From: Paenibacillus marchantiophytorum
GTDB lineage: Bacteria > Bacillota > Bacilli > Paenibacillales > NBRC-103111
Direction: 5' to 3'
Assembly (NCBI RefSeq): GCF_014640555.1
Contig: NZ_BMHE01000011.1
Location: forward strand, 1 to 64,000
Length of the DNA: 64,000 nt
A program made the translations under genes and the position numbers. The notes beneath the pieces were generated by a model. The model was not told where the DNA came from. It searched no databases and saw nothing but the letters and a program-made list of their open reading frames with translations. Shown piece after piece: positions 16,666 through 25,403 of this stretch. Position 1 is the stretch's first letter, and each line of letters starts with the position of its first letter.

Positions 16666-16714
16666 TCAACAAAAAAACGAGTAAACTCGTAGAGTCTGCT
16701 CGTTTTTTTGTTGA
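16666..16714. terminator. Bidirectional terminator between crtP and the SLH gene
   Basis: TCAACAAAAAAACGAG (16666-16681) pairs with CTCGTTTTTTTGTTGA (16699-16714). It serves crtP (stop 16657) and the converging SLH gene (stop 16725). Confidence 0.85.
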
Positions 16715-16724
16715 TTACACATCA

Positions 16725-17771
16725 TTAACGTTTCTGCTCCACGTACGCAAGTAGATTTTGGATCAGCATCGCAGCTTGCGCCCGATTCGATGTTTCTTTC
16801 GGATGAATGCCTTGATCATAACCTTGAATCAGTCCAAGCTTCACGAGTATCGCAACACTGCCGATGGCATAATCGGATATGATGGACGCGTCATTGAAGT
16901 CATCTAATACGGATTCACTGGTTGCTAGGCTTAATTGCGCCGCGCGCAGTGCCCGATCCGTTAGCACCATCATGTCTTCTCTTGTGATTGAGGCTTTGGG
17001 CCGGAAGTTGTTGCTTTCGTCCCCTTGTACAATGTCCAAACCTCTAGCCTGCGCCAATGCTGTCGTATAGTACAGGCCGTCCTGCACATCATCGAAGCTT
17101 TGACCTGCCTCGCCCTTGAGCTTCAGTGTCCGCATGAGCAGCACAACAAAATCAGCGCGCGTTATCGAAGCTTCCGGACTGAACATACGATCCGAGGTGC
17201 CGGTAACGATGCCGGCTTTTGCCAGTGCTTCAATGGCCTTAATAGCCCATTCGTAATTATCAAGATCATCGAATAAATAAGGACTTTTTATCGTAAAATT
17301 ATGCTTAGCATCTATTTGAAGTGTCGCACTTGCAAGTGCCGAATCGACGGTCTTCACCTTGCTGATGCGCAGCTCAACTTGTCCATAGCGAATGGCTTCG
17401 AACTTCACTTTATATAAGATTTGATCACCGTCGATTCCCTTGACTTGACCAACACGTGTATGCGCAAGTTGAATGTGATTCTCCTTTTGAATAGGTCCAA
17501 CCGAAAATCCGGATACCTCTGTCTTAGCTTCTATCAGTTTCAATGTTGTGGCATCCACATCCAAATTAATTTCAAAAGCATAGAGATCTTTGAGATGGCT
17601 CCCTTTGATCAGAACCTCCACCGTATCGCCTTTGGAAGGCGTATCATTCGAGACGGATAATGTATAAACAGGTTGCTTATCTACTTCCGTTGCCGCAGAT
17701 GCGAAAGGAAGATTCATCGTAAGTAGGATCAGTAACGCCAAACAACGGGTACCCCATTTCCGCAAGCCCAT
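16725..17771 (-). CDS. Cell-surface anchor protein: cohesin-like domain plus three SLH domains
   Basis: 348 residues. Signal peptide 1-27 (LALLILLTMNLPFASA). A cohesin-like domain follows (YTLSVSNDTPSKGDTVEV, KDLYAFEINLDVDATTLKL, AHTRVGQVKGIDG, GQVELRISKVK). From about 165 to the end are three S-layer-homology repeats, with the characteristic ITRADFVVLLMRTL, ITREDMMVLTDRAL and SNRAQAAMLIQNLL. SLH repeats bind pyruvylated secondary cell-wall polymer, so the protein would display a cohesin on the wall. The gene immediately upstream encodes a dockerin protein, its probable partner. The ATG at 17771 has GAAGGGG 8 nt upstream. Confidence 0.85.
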   Translation of the reverse strand: MGLRKWGTRCLALLILLTMNLPFASAATEVDKQPVYTLSVSNDTPSKGDTVEVLIKGSHLKDLYAFEINLDVDATTLKLIEAKTEVSGFSVGPIQKENHIQLAHTRVGQVKGIDGDQILYKVKFEAIRYGQVELRISKVKTVDSALASATLQIDAKHNFTIKSPYLFDDLDNYEWAIKAIEALAKAGIVTGTSDRMFSPEASITRADFVVLLMRTLKLKGEAGQSFDDVQDGLYYTTALAQARGLDIVQGDESNNFRPKASITREDMMVLTDRALRAAQLSLATSESVLDDFNDASIISDYAIGSVAILVKLGLIQGYDQGIHPKETSNRAQAAMLIQNLLAYVEQKR

Positions 17772-17822
17772 TCGGATTTCCCCTTCTCCATCATAATGTG
17801 TATGGATATATAGCAGGAAAAC

Positions 17823-17859
17823 CCGCCATGCAAGATACATTTCGTATCATGCATGGCGG
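17823..17859 (-). terminator. Terminator behind the dockerin gene
   Basis: CCGCCATGCA (17823-17832) pairs with TGCATGGCGG (17850-17859), with a further GATAC/GTATC pair inside; the minus strand then reads TTTT. The SLH gene below would need readthrough or its own promoter. Confidence 0.85.
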
Positions 17860-17887
17860 AGTTTTACCTGTTGAATATTACATCAAA

Positions 17888-20800
17888 CTATTGCAATATT
17901 TTTTGCGCAACCGCAGCCAAATCTTGGATATCCACTTGATTATCATTGTTATAATCTGCCTTCTTGTATTGTTCCCAATCTGGATCGGCAGAAGTTTTAC
18001 CATAAGCCGCTGCAACAATGGCCAAATCGCCAATGGAGAATTTGCCATCTCCGTTCGTGTCACCAGGTGATCTGGTAATGACAGATCGAGTAAATGTTTG
18101 CAGCGCTGCATTCAATGTTGTTACGGCTTGCGCCACTTGTTGACGCGTCGCATCAGGGTTCGCAGCAACTGCTTTCGCTTGATTAATCGCAGTTTGCAGC
18201 GCAGCTTTCGCGCCGGCTTGATATTGACCAGCTTGTGTGCCTTCAACTGCCGCATCATGCGCAGCTTGTGCATCTGCAATTCGCGTATTAAGCGATGTAA
18301 GATCAACACTTGCTTTAATCGCTAACGGATGAGTAGCACCATCCATTTGCACTTCAATCCCTTGCCCATCCGCCAGCGTCAATTGCGATAGCGTAATGGC
18401 TGTATTCGCAAGGTCGTCTGGCGACTTCGCTTTCCAATGAAGCTTAATCAATTCGCCATTAGTGCTTGAGCCGCTTACATTGGCTGTGATCAAGCGAATT
18501 TTATTGGATTCCAGCTTCTTATCTACGAGGATTAAACCCTCTTTCACTGCATCTGCAGAAACAAATTCCAGCAGATTCCCATCGAAACCTAAAGTAATAT
18601 CTTGTGCGTAGACACTCGTCGCAACCCCATTAACGACTAATGTTGTATCAAAGGATTGCCCGCCAGCAACCGCAGACGGTCCCGTCAACGATGTGCCAGC
18701 TGCTGTACTGCCAAATACATTGACTTCCCTTACAGACCACCAACTTGACGATGTTCCCGTTTGTACAACCTTGATATAACGGGCATTCTGCGCTGAGAAA
18801 TTGGCTGTAACGACGGGTCCAGTGCCTGTTCCGCTGGCAATTGGACTGCCCCAGTTCGTGCCATCTGTAGAAACATATACCTCATAGCCACGCGCATAAT
18901 CTTGACTGCTTCCAGTTGAGTCCATCACAATCTTATAAATGCTTTTAATCGCTTTCATATCCAGTGTGAAAGACTGCCCTGGAACCATCACCGCGCCTGT
19001 GCTCCAACGCGTATTCATGGAGCCATCAATTAGATTCGCCGGACCATCTCCGCTTGTCGGGGATGAAGTTGCTGTCCAGCCCGTGCGGTCCAACGGTTTG
19101 GCCGGTGTTGTTCCGCTTGCCGTATTGCTGGCTGCGGATACGTTGCCTGCCGCATCTTTTGCCTTAACCGTATACGTGTAGGCCGTTGCTTCAGCTAACC
19201 CTGTGTCATTATACGAGTTCGAAGCTGGCGTCGCGATAAGCACCCCATCGCGATACACTTCATAGCGAGCTACACCCACATTGTCTGTGGAAACATTCCA
19301 GCTCAAATTGATTTGGCTGCTCGAATTCACCGTCGCCGTCAAATTCGCTGGCACTGTTGGCGCAGTCGTATCTCCAGCGTCGGAGCCAACGAATTCCGTT
19401 ACCGTTTGCCGCATCGCATCACCCGGTGAATTGGCATAAACGCTGCCTCCGGTTGAGTTGACAATATGCGTGATTTCGCTGCCAGGCGTTCCGTTCAACC
19501 AAATCGTTGTCGCATGGTGAATTTTCACACCATCCACTTTTGGCACTTCAATTGCGCTCTCGAGCTTAACAGCCGCATCTTTGAAGTAGGCATACACACC
19601 AAGGCCCCAAGCTTCATGACTGGTTACAGAATCAGCAACCTTATAAGAAGCATACCCCTTGACGGTTCCGTTTTGACTCATCCAAGCTGCTTGATTGGGA
19701 ACATCATAAGGAATTTCCGATTGATAGAAGTAGACACGGCCGCCATTGCCATTCCACAACGTTTGATACTCATTATGGTGTTCATTAAACAGGCCATACA
19801 GAGTGACATTATTGCCATTCACGACAAGACCGTTCTTCGAAACGTTGTTCGTCCATGCCGCCCCAGCGCCATGGTCTGCGCGCCACAACCAGAAATGATC
19901 ACCGATCACCTGATTGCTGTTAATCTTGAGCGCCACATCATTGGACCCCGCCGTAGCACCGCCTGTTCGGAAGAAAATATCATGCAGCGAAGTGGGATTA
20001 GCAGAATGATCCGCTGCGCTGCCGTTAGGACCAACTTCGAGAAGAGTAGCCGATGTGATGGGGCCTGCCTCATAAACAAGACCTGCAATCTTCACGCCAT
20101 CGACGTCAGCAACTGTCATTATGGCCTTGCCCGTATCCGGTATTAACGTAGGCAGACCGAGACCGAGTACAACCGTATTGACATTATTGATACGAATTGT
20201 ATCATTCAAGTGATAGATTCCCGGCGTAAATAAAAGATTCTTGCCCTGCCCTAGTGCTTCATTAATACTGGCCGCATTGGAAGTATCCGGACGCGCAATG
20301 TAGAACTGATCGATTCCAATCGATTGGCCTGGCGTCGAGCCATTTGCCCAGCTAACTCCCTGTGTATTCGTTTGAAGCGAGGGTACGAACACTTGGTACT
20401 GCCCAGCATCATTGATATACACGTAAGGTTTCTCACGAATAATCGGCGTTTTCTCGACTACCGTGTAAGGTGGATTCGGGAATTGACCAGCAGGCGGTTT
20501 GGCATCACCAACGAATACCATGTTCCAAACCCCGTTGGACCAACTGGCATACTGGCTGTTTCGCGTTAACCATTGCTGCTGTGAGGCTGGCACGATCGCG
20601 TTGTCTATAATGGAATCTGCGAGAAATCCTCCGCTTGCCCATCCAGCATTCCAATTCGCATCAAAATCAAACAATTGCAGCTCGCCCTTGATATGCAGCC
20701 TACGAAGAGGCGCAGCCTGTGAAACCGCGATTTGCGTTTTGCCGGTTGATGGCGCAATCGTCAGGTTCTCGATGGATCGCCAGAAATTCCGGGTCGCATT

Positions 20801-21169
20801 GCCGTTATCCCAGTCCGCATTCACGTTCAAACCGCCGTTAATCGTCACATCCCCTGGATTCTGCCCGAGCCCCGCCACTTGCGTGTTAAAACCAACATTG
20901 AAGTTAACATTATAGGTGCCTGGCTTGAACAAGAAGGCATCTCTTTCGCTTCCAAACTCGTTGGATTCTTGTCGGCTGAACACCGAATTCGTTATACCTT
21001 GAATGTCAGAGGCCGACATAGAAGGATCAAACACATACACATTGGGGCCAAAAATCGATGAGTTAGCCTCCGTAATCGGCGTAGCCGCCTTGGAAACGCC
21101 AGGAATCAAAAAACTAAGAGCAACAGCCATCACAGAAATCGATGAAACAATTTTACTTATCTTTCGCAT
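17888..21169 (-). CDS. Large secreted beta-helix protein with FN3, F5/8C, cohesin-like and dockerin domains
   Basis: 1093 residues. Signal peptide 1-28. About 30-595 is a right-handed beta-helix (pectin-lyase fold) of a family often annotated only by its F5/8C domain (DAFLFKPGTYNVNFNVGFN, EKPYVYINDAGQYQVFVPS, NNVTLYGLFNEHHNEY); the substrate is not known to me. Then a fibronectin type III domain (598-690), an F5/8C discoidin sugar-binding domain (691-822), a cohesin-like domain (824-955), an alpha-helical FIVAR-like segment (956-1035) and a C-terminal type I dockerin with two Ca-binding loops (GDTNGDGKFSIGDL and DYNNDNQVDIQDL). It probably acts on or binds a polysaccharide outside the cell and docks to the SLH-cohesin protein encoded next. 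GGGAGG precedes the ATG. Confidence 0.82.
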   Translation of the reverse strand: MRKISKIVSSISVMAVALSFLIPGVSKAATPITEANSSIFGPNVYVFDPSMSASDIQGITNSVFSRQESNEFGSERDAFLFKPGTYNVNFNVGFNTQVAGLGQNPGDVTINGGLNVNADWDNGNATRNFWRSIENLTIAPSTGKTQIAVSQAAPLRRLHIKGELQLFDFDANWNAGWASGGFLADSIIDNAIVPASQQQWLTRNSQYASWSNGVWNMVFVGDAKPPAGQFPNPPYTVVEKTPIIREKPYVYINDAGQYQVFVPSLQTNTQGVSWANGSTPGQSIGIDQFYIARPDTSNAASINEALGQGKNLLFTPGIYHLNDTIRINNVNTVVLGLGLPTLIPDTGKAIMTVADVDGVKIAGLVYEAGPITSATLLEVGPNGSAADHSANPTSLHDIFFRTGGATAGSNDVALKINSNQVIGDHFWLWRADHGAGAAWTNNVSKNGLVVNGNNVTLYGLFNEHHNEYQTLWNGNGGRVYFYQSEIPYDVPNQAAWMSQNGTVKGYASYKVADSVTSHEAWGLGVYAYFKDAAVKLESAIEVPKVDGVKIHHATTIWLNGTPGSEITHIVNSTGGSVYANSPGDAMRQTVTEFVGSDAGDTTAPTVPANLTATVNSSSQINLSWNVSTDNVGVARYEVYRDGVLIATPASNSYNDTGLAEATAYTYTVKAKDAAGNVSAASNTASGTTPAKPLDRTGWTATSSPTSGDGPANLIDGSMNTRWSTGAVMVPGQSFTLDMKAIKSIYKIVMDSTGSSQDYARGYEVYVSTDGTNWGSPIASGTGTGPVVTANFSAQNARYIKVVQTGTSSSWWSVREVNVFGSTAAGTSLTGPSAVAGGQSFDTTLVVNGVATSVYAQDITLGFDGNLLEFVSADAVKEGLILVDKKLESNKIRLITANVSGSSTNGELIKLHWKAKSPDDLANTAITLSQLTLADGQGIEVQMDGATHPLAIKASVDLTSLNTRIADAQAAHDAAVEGTQAGQYQAGAKAALQTAINQAKAVAANPDATRQQVAQAVTTLNAALQTFTRSVITRSPGDTNGDGKFSIGDLAIVAAAYGKTSADPDWEQYKKADYNNDNQVDIQDLAAVAQKILQ

Positions 21170-21218
21170 CTTTTACCTCCCGTATAGTTAAATCCGTTCA
21201 GTTTCGTTTCTACTCTCA

Positions 21219-21236
21219 ATGCGTAAGCGCTTGCAT
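21219..21236 (-). promoter_or_regulatory. cre/LacI-like operator upstream of the dockerin gene
   Basis: ATGCGTAAGCGCTTGCAT is a near palindrome with the same GCGTAARCGYTTGC pattern as the site at 2053-2066 and fits the CcpA cre family. It lies 50 bp before the start codon, so catabolite control of the polysaccharide-active protein is likely. Confidence 0.5.
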
Positions 21237-21389
21237 TATTAGTACTCGAAAACTCCTTTCCTTGTGAATCTGGCGTGTATTCGTAGTTGATAGAACCATC
21301 ATAGAAAAATAACCCCCCTTTTGAAAGGGGCGAAATTAAGATTAAAGGGTTGGTTTATCAAGATTATGGGATAAATTAACTTATCATGG

Positions 21390-22000
21390 AAGGTTTTCAG
21401 CGTGCTAACGGGAAAACCTCCTGTGGATTTGGCGCTCATTTGGCCTTTTCCCTGCTGTTAAGGCTGTTTTTCAGCCTTACAGATGCCGATTCCTGTCCTC
21501 ACTTAGCATTAGCGATGTTTTTCAGCGTTATCTCCGTGGATTCAGCACTCTTCTGGCCTTTTCCCTGCTGTTAAGGCTGTTTTTCAGCCTTACAGATGCC
21601 GTTTCTTGTCCTCACTTAGCATTAGCGATGTTTTTCAGCGTTATCTCCGTGGATTCAGCACTCTTCTGGCCCTTTCCCTGCTGTTAAGGCTGTTTTTCAG
21701 CCTTACAGATGCCGTTTCTTGTCCTCACTTAGCGTTAGCGATGTTTTGGAGCGTTATCTCCGTGGATTCAGCACTCTTCTGGCCCTTTCCCTGCTGTTAA
21801 GGCTGTTTTTCAGCCTTACAGATGCCGTTTCTTGTCCTCACTTAGCGTTAGCGATGTTTTTCAGCGTTATCTCCGTGGATTCAGCACTCTTCTGGCCTTT
21901 TCCCTGCTGTTAAGGCTGTTTTTCAGCCTTACAGATGCCGATTCCTGTCCCGCCTTAGCGTTAGCGATGTTTTTCAGCGTTATCTCCATAGATTCGGAAC
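21390..22000. repeat. 113-bp tandem repeat array, about five units
   Basis: The string CCCTGCTGTTAAGG starts at 21450, 21563, 21676, 21789 and 21902, exactly 113 bp apart, with few differences between units. Each unit has a perfect hairpin, TAAGGCTG-TTTTT-CAGCCTTA. The period is not a multiple of three and the frames rotate, so the overlapping small ORFs are not coding. The unit at each end is degraded. The array fills the gap between the dockerin promoter and the ABC operon terminator. Repeats are far too long and spacer-free for CRISPR. Confidence 0.9.
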
Positions 22001-22073
22001 TTCCAGCTGCCTTTTCTGCCATTTCGCCTACCCAGTATCGCCTCTGATGGATCCTCGTCCCATTCACTTTCGC

Positions 22074-22195
22074 CGTGCTGCCACATCGTCCAAGCGATTA
22101 GTTACTCTCCCTCACAGCTACTCCCAGTGTTCTCCCAACCTGCTATTAAACTCCATCACCCAGACAAATTTCGGCTTCAAAGGATCGACGATCCG
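22074..22195 (+). repeat. Dispersed intergenic repeat B, copy 1
   Basis: Starts CGTGCTGCCACATCG and contains TCACAGCTACTCCC and ACAAATTTCG. The reverse complement of 45304-45425 follows the same order with scattered mismatches over about 120 bp. Between 22195 and 22280 a short motif from 22023 (TCGCCTACCC-GTATCGCC) recurs at 22239; nothing else was seen. Confidence 0.7.
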
Positions 22196-22280
22196 TAGAC
22201 ACACCTATTGCGCGTAGATTTGAAAAAACAATGCCTACTCGCCTACCCCGTATCGCCACTGATACCCACCCCACAACACC

Positions 22281-22330
22281 AAAAAACCGCCCAACAATCC
22301 ACAGCATCACACGCTGCAGAAGTTGGTCGG
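22281..22330 (-). terminator. Terminator of the sugar ABC transporter operon
   Basis: CCGCCCAAC (22287-22295) pairs with GTTGGTCGG (22322-22330) with one mismatch, GCAGC/GCTG inside, and the minus strand then reads TTTTTT. Confidence 0.75.
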
Positions 22331-22339
22331 TCTTTTCAC

Positions 22340-23149
22340 TTATTTAAACCCCGTTAAAGCAATTCCCCGAATAATCTGTTTCTGGAAAACGAAAAACAAA
22401 ACAATGAGCGGGATGACCGACAAAGAGGCGCCCGTCATCACCAACACCCAGCTGGCGCGATCTTTCAGCTCGCTGGAGAAATAAGAAATCCCTACCGGAA
22501 TCGTCAAATGCTCCGGAGTTTGCGTGACGATCAGCGGCCAGATAAACGCGTTCCAGCTGCCTAAGAATGACAGGATGCACAAGGTAGCGAGCGCCGGCTT
22601 CACAAGTGGAACGGCAATGCGCAGCATGATGCTCCACTCGTTCATGCCATCGATTCGGGCCGCATCCAATAAGTCGCCAGGCAATGATTCCATGAACTGT
22701 TTCATCAGGAATATACCAAACGCCGAGATCAAGCCCGGGAATAAAATGCCCGCATAGGAATCCACCCACCCGAACTTGACCGTTAGCAAATACCAAGGAA
22801 TGATCAACATTTCGGTAGGGACCATCAGCGTACTAAGGATCGCAACAAAAATCAGCTTTTTGCCGACAAAAGTGAATTTAGCCAATACATAGCCAATGAT
22901 AGTATCAAAAAAGCAGACGCTTAACGTTGTAATCACAGCGACAACCAAGCTGTTCCGAACCCACTGGGTGAACGGGGTCTTTTTAAACACCTCCACATAA
23001 TTGTCGAGTGTCAGCCCCGTCGGTATCACGCTTAGCGAGAAAGCATCTGTTGAAGCCTTCAACGACGTAGCGATCATCCAAACCAGCGGAAAAATCATCC
23101 CGATACTGCCCACACTCAATAGCAAATACCAAGCTGCTTTACGCAGAAT
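22340..23149 (-). CDS. Carbohydrate ABC transporter permease, MalG type
   Basis: About 269 residues with six membrane helices. The EAA loop reads DLLDAARIDGMNEWSIMLRIAVPLVKPA, typical of CUT1 sugar importers; the C-terminus IIRGIALTGFK matches MalG-type permeases. The best ribosome site (AAAGGAGG) points at an ATT (23149) or CTG (23146) codon; the first ordinary start codon, TTG at 23125, would cut into the first membrane helix and lose the basic RKAAW lead. The ATT or CTG start is therefore inferred. Last gene of the operon with the partner permease and lipoprotein upstream; no ATPase gene is in the window, so a shared MsmX-type ATPase is expected. Confidence 0.82.
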   Translation of the reverse strand: MLRKAAWYLLLSVGSIGMIFPLVWMIATSLKASTDAFSLSVIPTGLTLDNYVEVFKKTPFTQWVRNSLVVAVITTLSVCFFDTIIGYVLAKFTFVGKKLIFVAILSTLMVPTEMLIIPWYLLTVKFGWVDSYAGILFPGLISAFGIFLMKQFMESLPGDLLDAARIDGMNEWSIMLRIAVPLVKPALATLCILSFLGSWNAFIWPLIVTQTPEHLTIPVGISYFSSELKDRASWVLVMTGASLSVIPLIVLFFVFQKQIIRGIALTGFK

Positions 23150-23160
23150 CTCCGCCTCCT

Positions 23161-24030
23161 TTACTCATAATCGACTCGCCTGTTCAGCACTTTCATTTGG
23201 AGCAGAGACAACGAGAGAATCACTAAGAACAGGATGATGGTTGCTGCGGCAGCCTCCCCCATTTTAAAATGCTTAAAAGCCAAATTATAAATATAAAGCA
23301 CCATAGAAATCGTGGAGTTCAGCGGCCCTCCGCCCGTCATATTTAAGATCTGTGTAAAAGATTGCAGGAAACTTATACTGGCGATGACAACCGAAAATAC
23401 AATCACTGGATTCAGCAGGGGCAAGGTGATATGCCACAATCGCTGCCAACTATTCGCGCCATCAATGGCGGCAGCTTCCTCATAGGATTTGGGGATCGTC
23501 TCCAACCCTGTTAGGAAGATGAGCATTTGGAAGCCGACACTTTGCCAAATCATAACGGCTATGACGACATAGATCCCCTGGGAAGGTGAGCCGAGAAAGA
23601 GCTGCGGTTCCAAACCAAGCTTAATCAGCCAAGCATTCACAATGCCATTCTTCAACAGCGTCCATCGAAACACCCAACTAACAGCTACAACACTCGTAAC
23701 ATAAGGGATAAAATACAAGGTGCGAAATAAACCTTTGAATCGATTCACCCGCTGCAGCAAAAGCGCAATGGTGAGACCGGCCAGCAGTTGCACCGGCACA
23801 CCAATCACAACGTATTTAACCGTGTTCCGCAAGGCAATGAGAAAAATCTCATCGTGAAACAGCTGAACAAAATTTTGCAGCCCAATGAAGGGCTTTTCTT
23901 CAGACAGCATATCCCACTCCCGCAGACTGATGTTGAATGAATACAGGATAGGCGCGATACGAATGCCTAGAAAAAACAATAATGGAATCAGCAAGCAGCT
24001 GTAGACGAAGACATACTTATGCCTGACCAT
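23161..24030 (-). CDS. Sugar ABC transporter permease, MalF type
   Basis: 289 residues, six membrane helices, EAA loop PKSYEEAAAIDGANSWQRLWHITLPLLNPV. Pairs with the MalG-type permease 11 bp downstream. The ATG at 24030 overlaps the stop of the binding protein (TAATG), a sign of translational coupling; an in-frame start at 24054 lies inside that gene and is not needed. Confidence 0.87.
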   Translation of the reverse strand: MVRHKYVFVYSCLLIPLLFFLGIRIAPILYSFNISLREWDMLSEEKPFIGLQNFVQLFHDEIFLIALRNTVKYVVIGVPVQLLAGLTIALLLQRVNRFKGLFRTLYFIPYVTSVVAVSWVFRWTLLKNGIVNAWLIKLGLEPQLFLGSPSQGIYVVIAVMIWQSVGFQMLIFLTGLETIPKSYEEAAAIDGANSWQRLWHITLPLLNPVIVFSVVIASISFLQSFTQILNMTGGGPLNSTISMVLYIYNLAFKHFKMGEAAAATIILFLVILSLSLLQMKVLNRRVDYE

Positions 24031-25403
24031 TATTTTTTGTCCTGTTTGGCCCAATACTCGTCATATAACTTTTGCGTTTTGGCAACGAGCTCGTCATAAG
24101 CTTTTTCGTAGGGTACTTTGTTCAATACCACTTGATCGACGGCATCCGTAAAATAGTCTTTTTCCAACTTCTCATCTACAAAATAGTGCGCATGCGCATA
24201 AGACAGCTGGCTAATAAACGGTCCGAGTTTCTCATCCTTTTTATAGATATCTTGCAGAGCTACATCCTTCTTGGCTGGGAGTTCCCCAACCTTCTCAACC
24301 CACTGCTCCTGCACTTCTTTGCTTGTCAGAAATTGCAAGAATTTCGTTGCGGCTTCAAGCTTTTTGCCCTGCACGTTTTTGGTGATGGCATTCGCCCAGA
24401 AGGATACCTGTGTTGCTTTATCTTTATACGAAGGCAGAGGAGCAATGGCATAATTCAAGTTTGGGGCATCCTTTTTGATCCCGCCAAGCTGGAAAGATCC
24501 GTCGATCGTGATTGCCGCATGGCCGCCTTTGAACGCTGTAATATCATCATTGTAAAAGTCCTTGGTGCCCAATTGATGCACAAATGACAGGTCAATTAAA
24601 TACTTGAATGCCTCTAGGCCCGCAGGCGTTTCTTTCCACAAAACCTTGCGTCGATCATCGCTGATATCTTTGCCGCCAGCCTGATAAACGAGCGCATCGC
24701 GGAACCAGTGATGCAGTTGAGCGTTCGGCTGCCAAGCTAGTCCTTCTACGACATATTGGCCGTTTTTATCCTTTTCCGTCAGCTTCTTGCCCTGCGAAAC
24801 CAGTTCATCCCACGTTGCAGGCGGTTTGTTCGGATCAAGCCCAGCTTTGGTAAATAGATCTTTATTGTAAAATAAAGCGAGTGTCCGAACAGCTGTCGGA
24901 ATCGCATAATATTTGCCGTTCAGCTTCGCTGTGTCCACGAACGGGAAGAACTCCGCCTTAATTTTATCCTCGGAGAAGGCGCTGTCCGGCAAAGGCTGCA
25001 GATAGCCGGAAGCTACGTATTTGGGCAGCCAGCCATAGTACAGATTGATAACATCCGGCCCTTTCCCCGCAGGAACGAGCGTGGCCACTTTTTCGTTGTA
25101 TTGATCATACGGGAAGTTCGTCTGCTTGACTTCTATATTCGGATTTTGCTTTTGAAAATCGGCAATCAGTTTTGTGATCAGGTCGACCTTTGCAGGAAAC
25201 TGATACTGCCAGTATTCGATGGTCACCTTTTCAGCTGGGCTGGCTGCGGTTGCTGCAGCGCTCTGAGTTGCGCTAGGACTAGTGCTGGTTGCCACTGACG
25301 TCGATGTTGGCTGACTGCCTCCTGCCGAGCATCCAGTTAACAAAATCACAAATCCCAGGGATGAAACGATCGTGCCCTTGGTCGTACGGTTATAGATTGT
25401 CAT
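24030..25403 (-). CDS. Extracellular sugar-binding lipoprotein
   Basis: 457 residues. Lipoprotein signal with lipobox LLTGC (Cys near 25) followed by an Ala/Ser/Thr-rich linker. The mature part is a family 1 solute-binding protein: EYWQYQFPAKVDLITKLI, KGPDVINLYYGWLPKYV, YNKDLFTKAGLDPNKPPATW, KGGHAAITIDGSFQLGG. It delivers the ligand to the two permeases encoded downstream. Its ATG overlaps the stop of the amidohydrolase gene, which suggests that the imported compound feeds that hydrolase. The ligand is unknown. Confidence 0.87.
   Translation of the reverse strand: MTIYNRTTKGTIVSSLGFVILLTGCSAGGSQPTSTSVATSTSPSATQSAAATAASPAEKVTIEYWQYQFPAKVDLITKLIADFQKQNPNIEVKQTNFPYDQYNEKVATLVPAGKGPDVINLYYGWLPKYVASGYLQPLPDSAFSEDKIKAEFFPFVDTAKLNGKYYAIPTAVRTLALFYNKDLFTKAGLDPNKPPATWDELVSQGKKLTEKDKNGQYVVEGLAWQPNAQLHHWFRDALVYQAGGKDISDDRRKVLWKETPAGLEAFKYLIDLSFVHQLGTKDFYNDDITAFKGGHAAITIDGSFQLGGIKKDAPNLNYAIAPLPSYKDKATQVSFWANAITKNVQGKKLEAATKFLQFLTSKEVQEQWVEKVGELPAKKDVALQDIYKKDEKLGPFISQLSYAHAHYFVDEKLEKDYFTDAVDQVVLNKVPYEKAYDELVAKTQKLYDEYWAKQDKK

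Noticed and set aside
21390-22000. CRISPR array
   Set aside because: Units are 113 bp, contiguous and nearly identical, with no spacers and no cas genes.
21386-22047. Series of similar small proteins (MSSLSVSDVF-like)
   Set aside because: They are the 113-bp repeat read in rotating frames; no ribosome sites.
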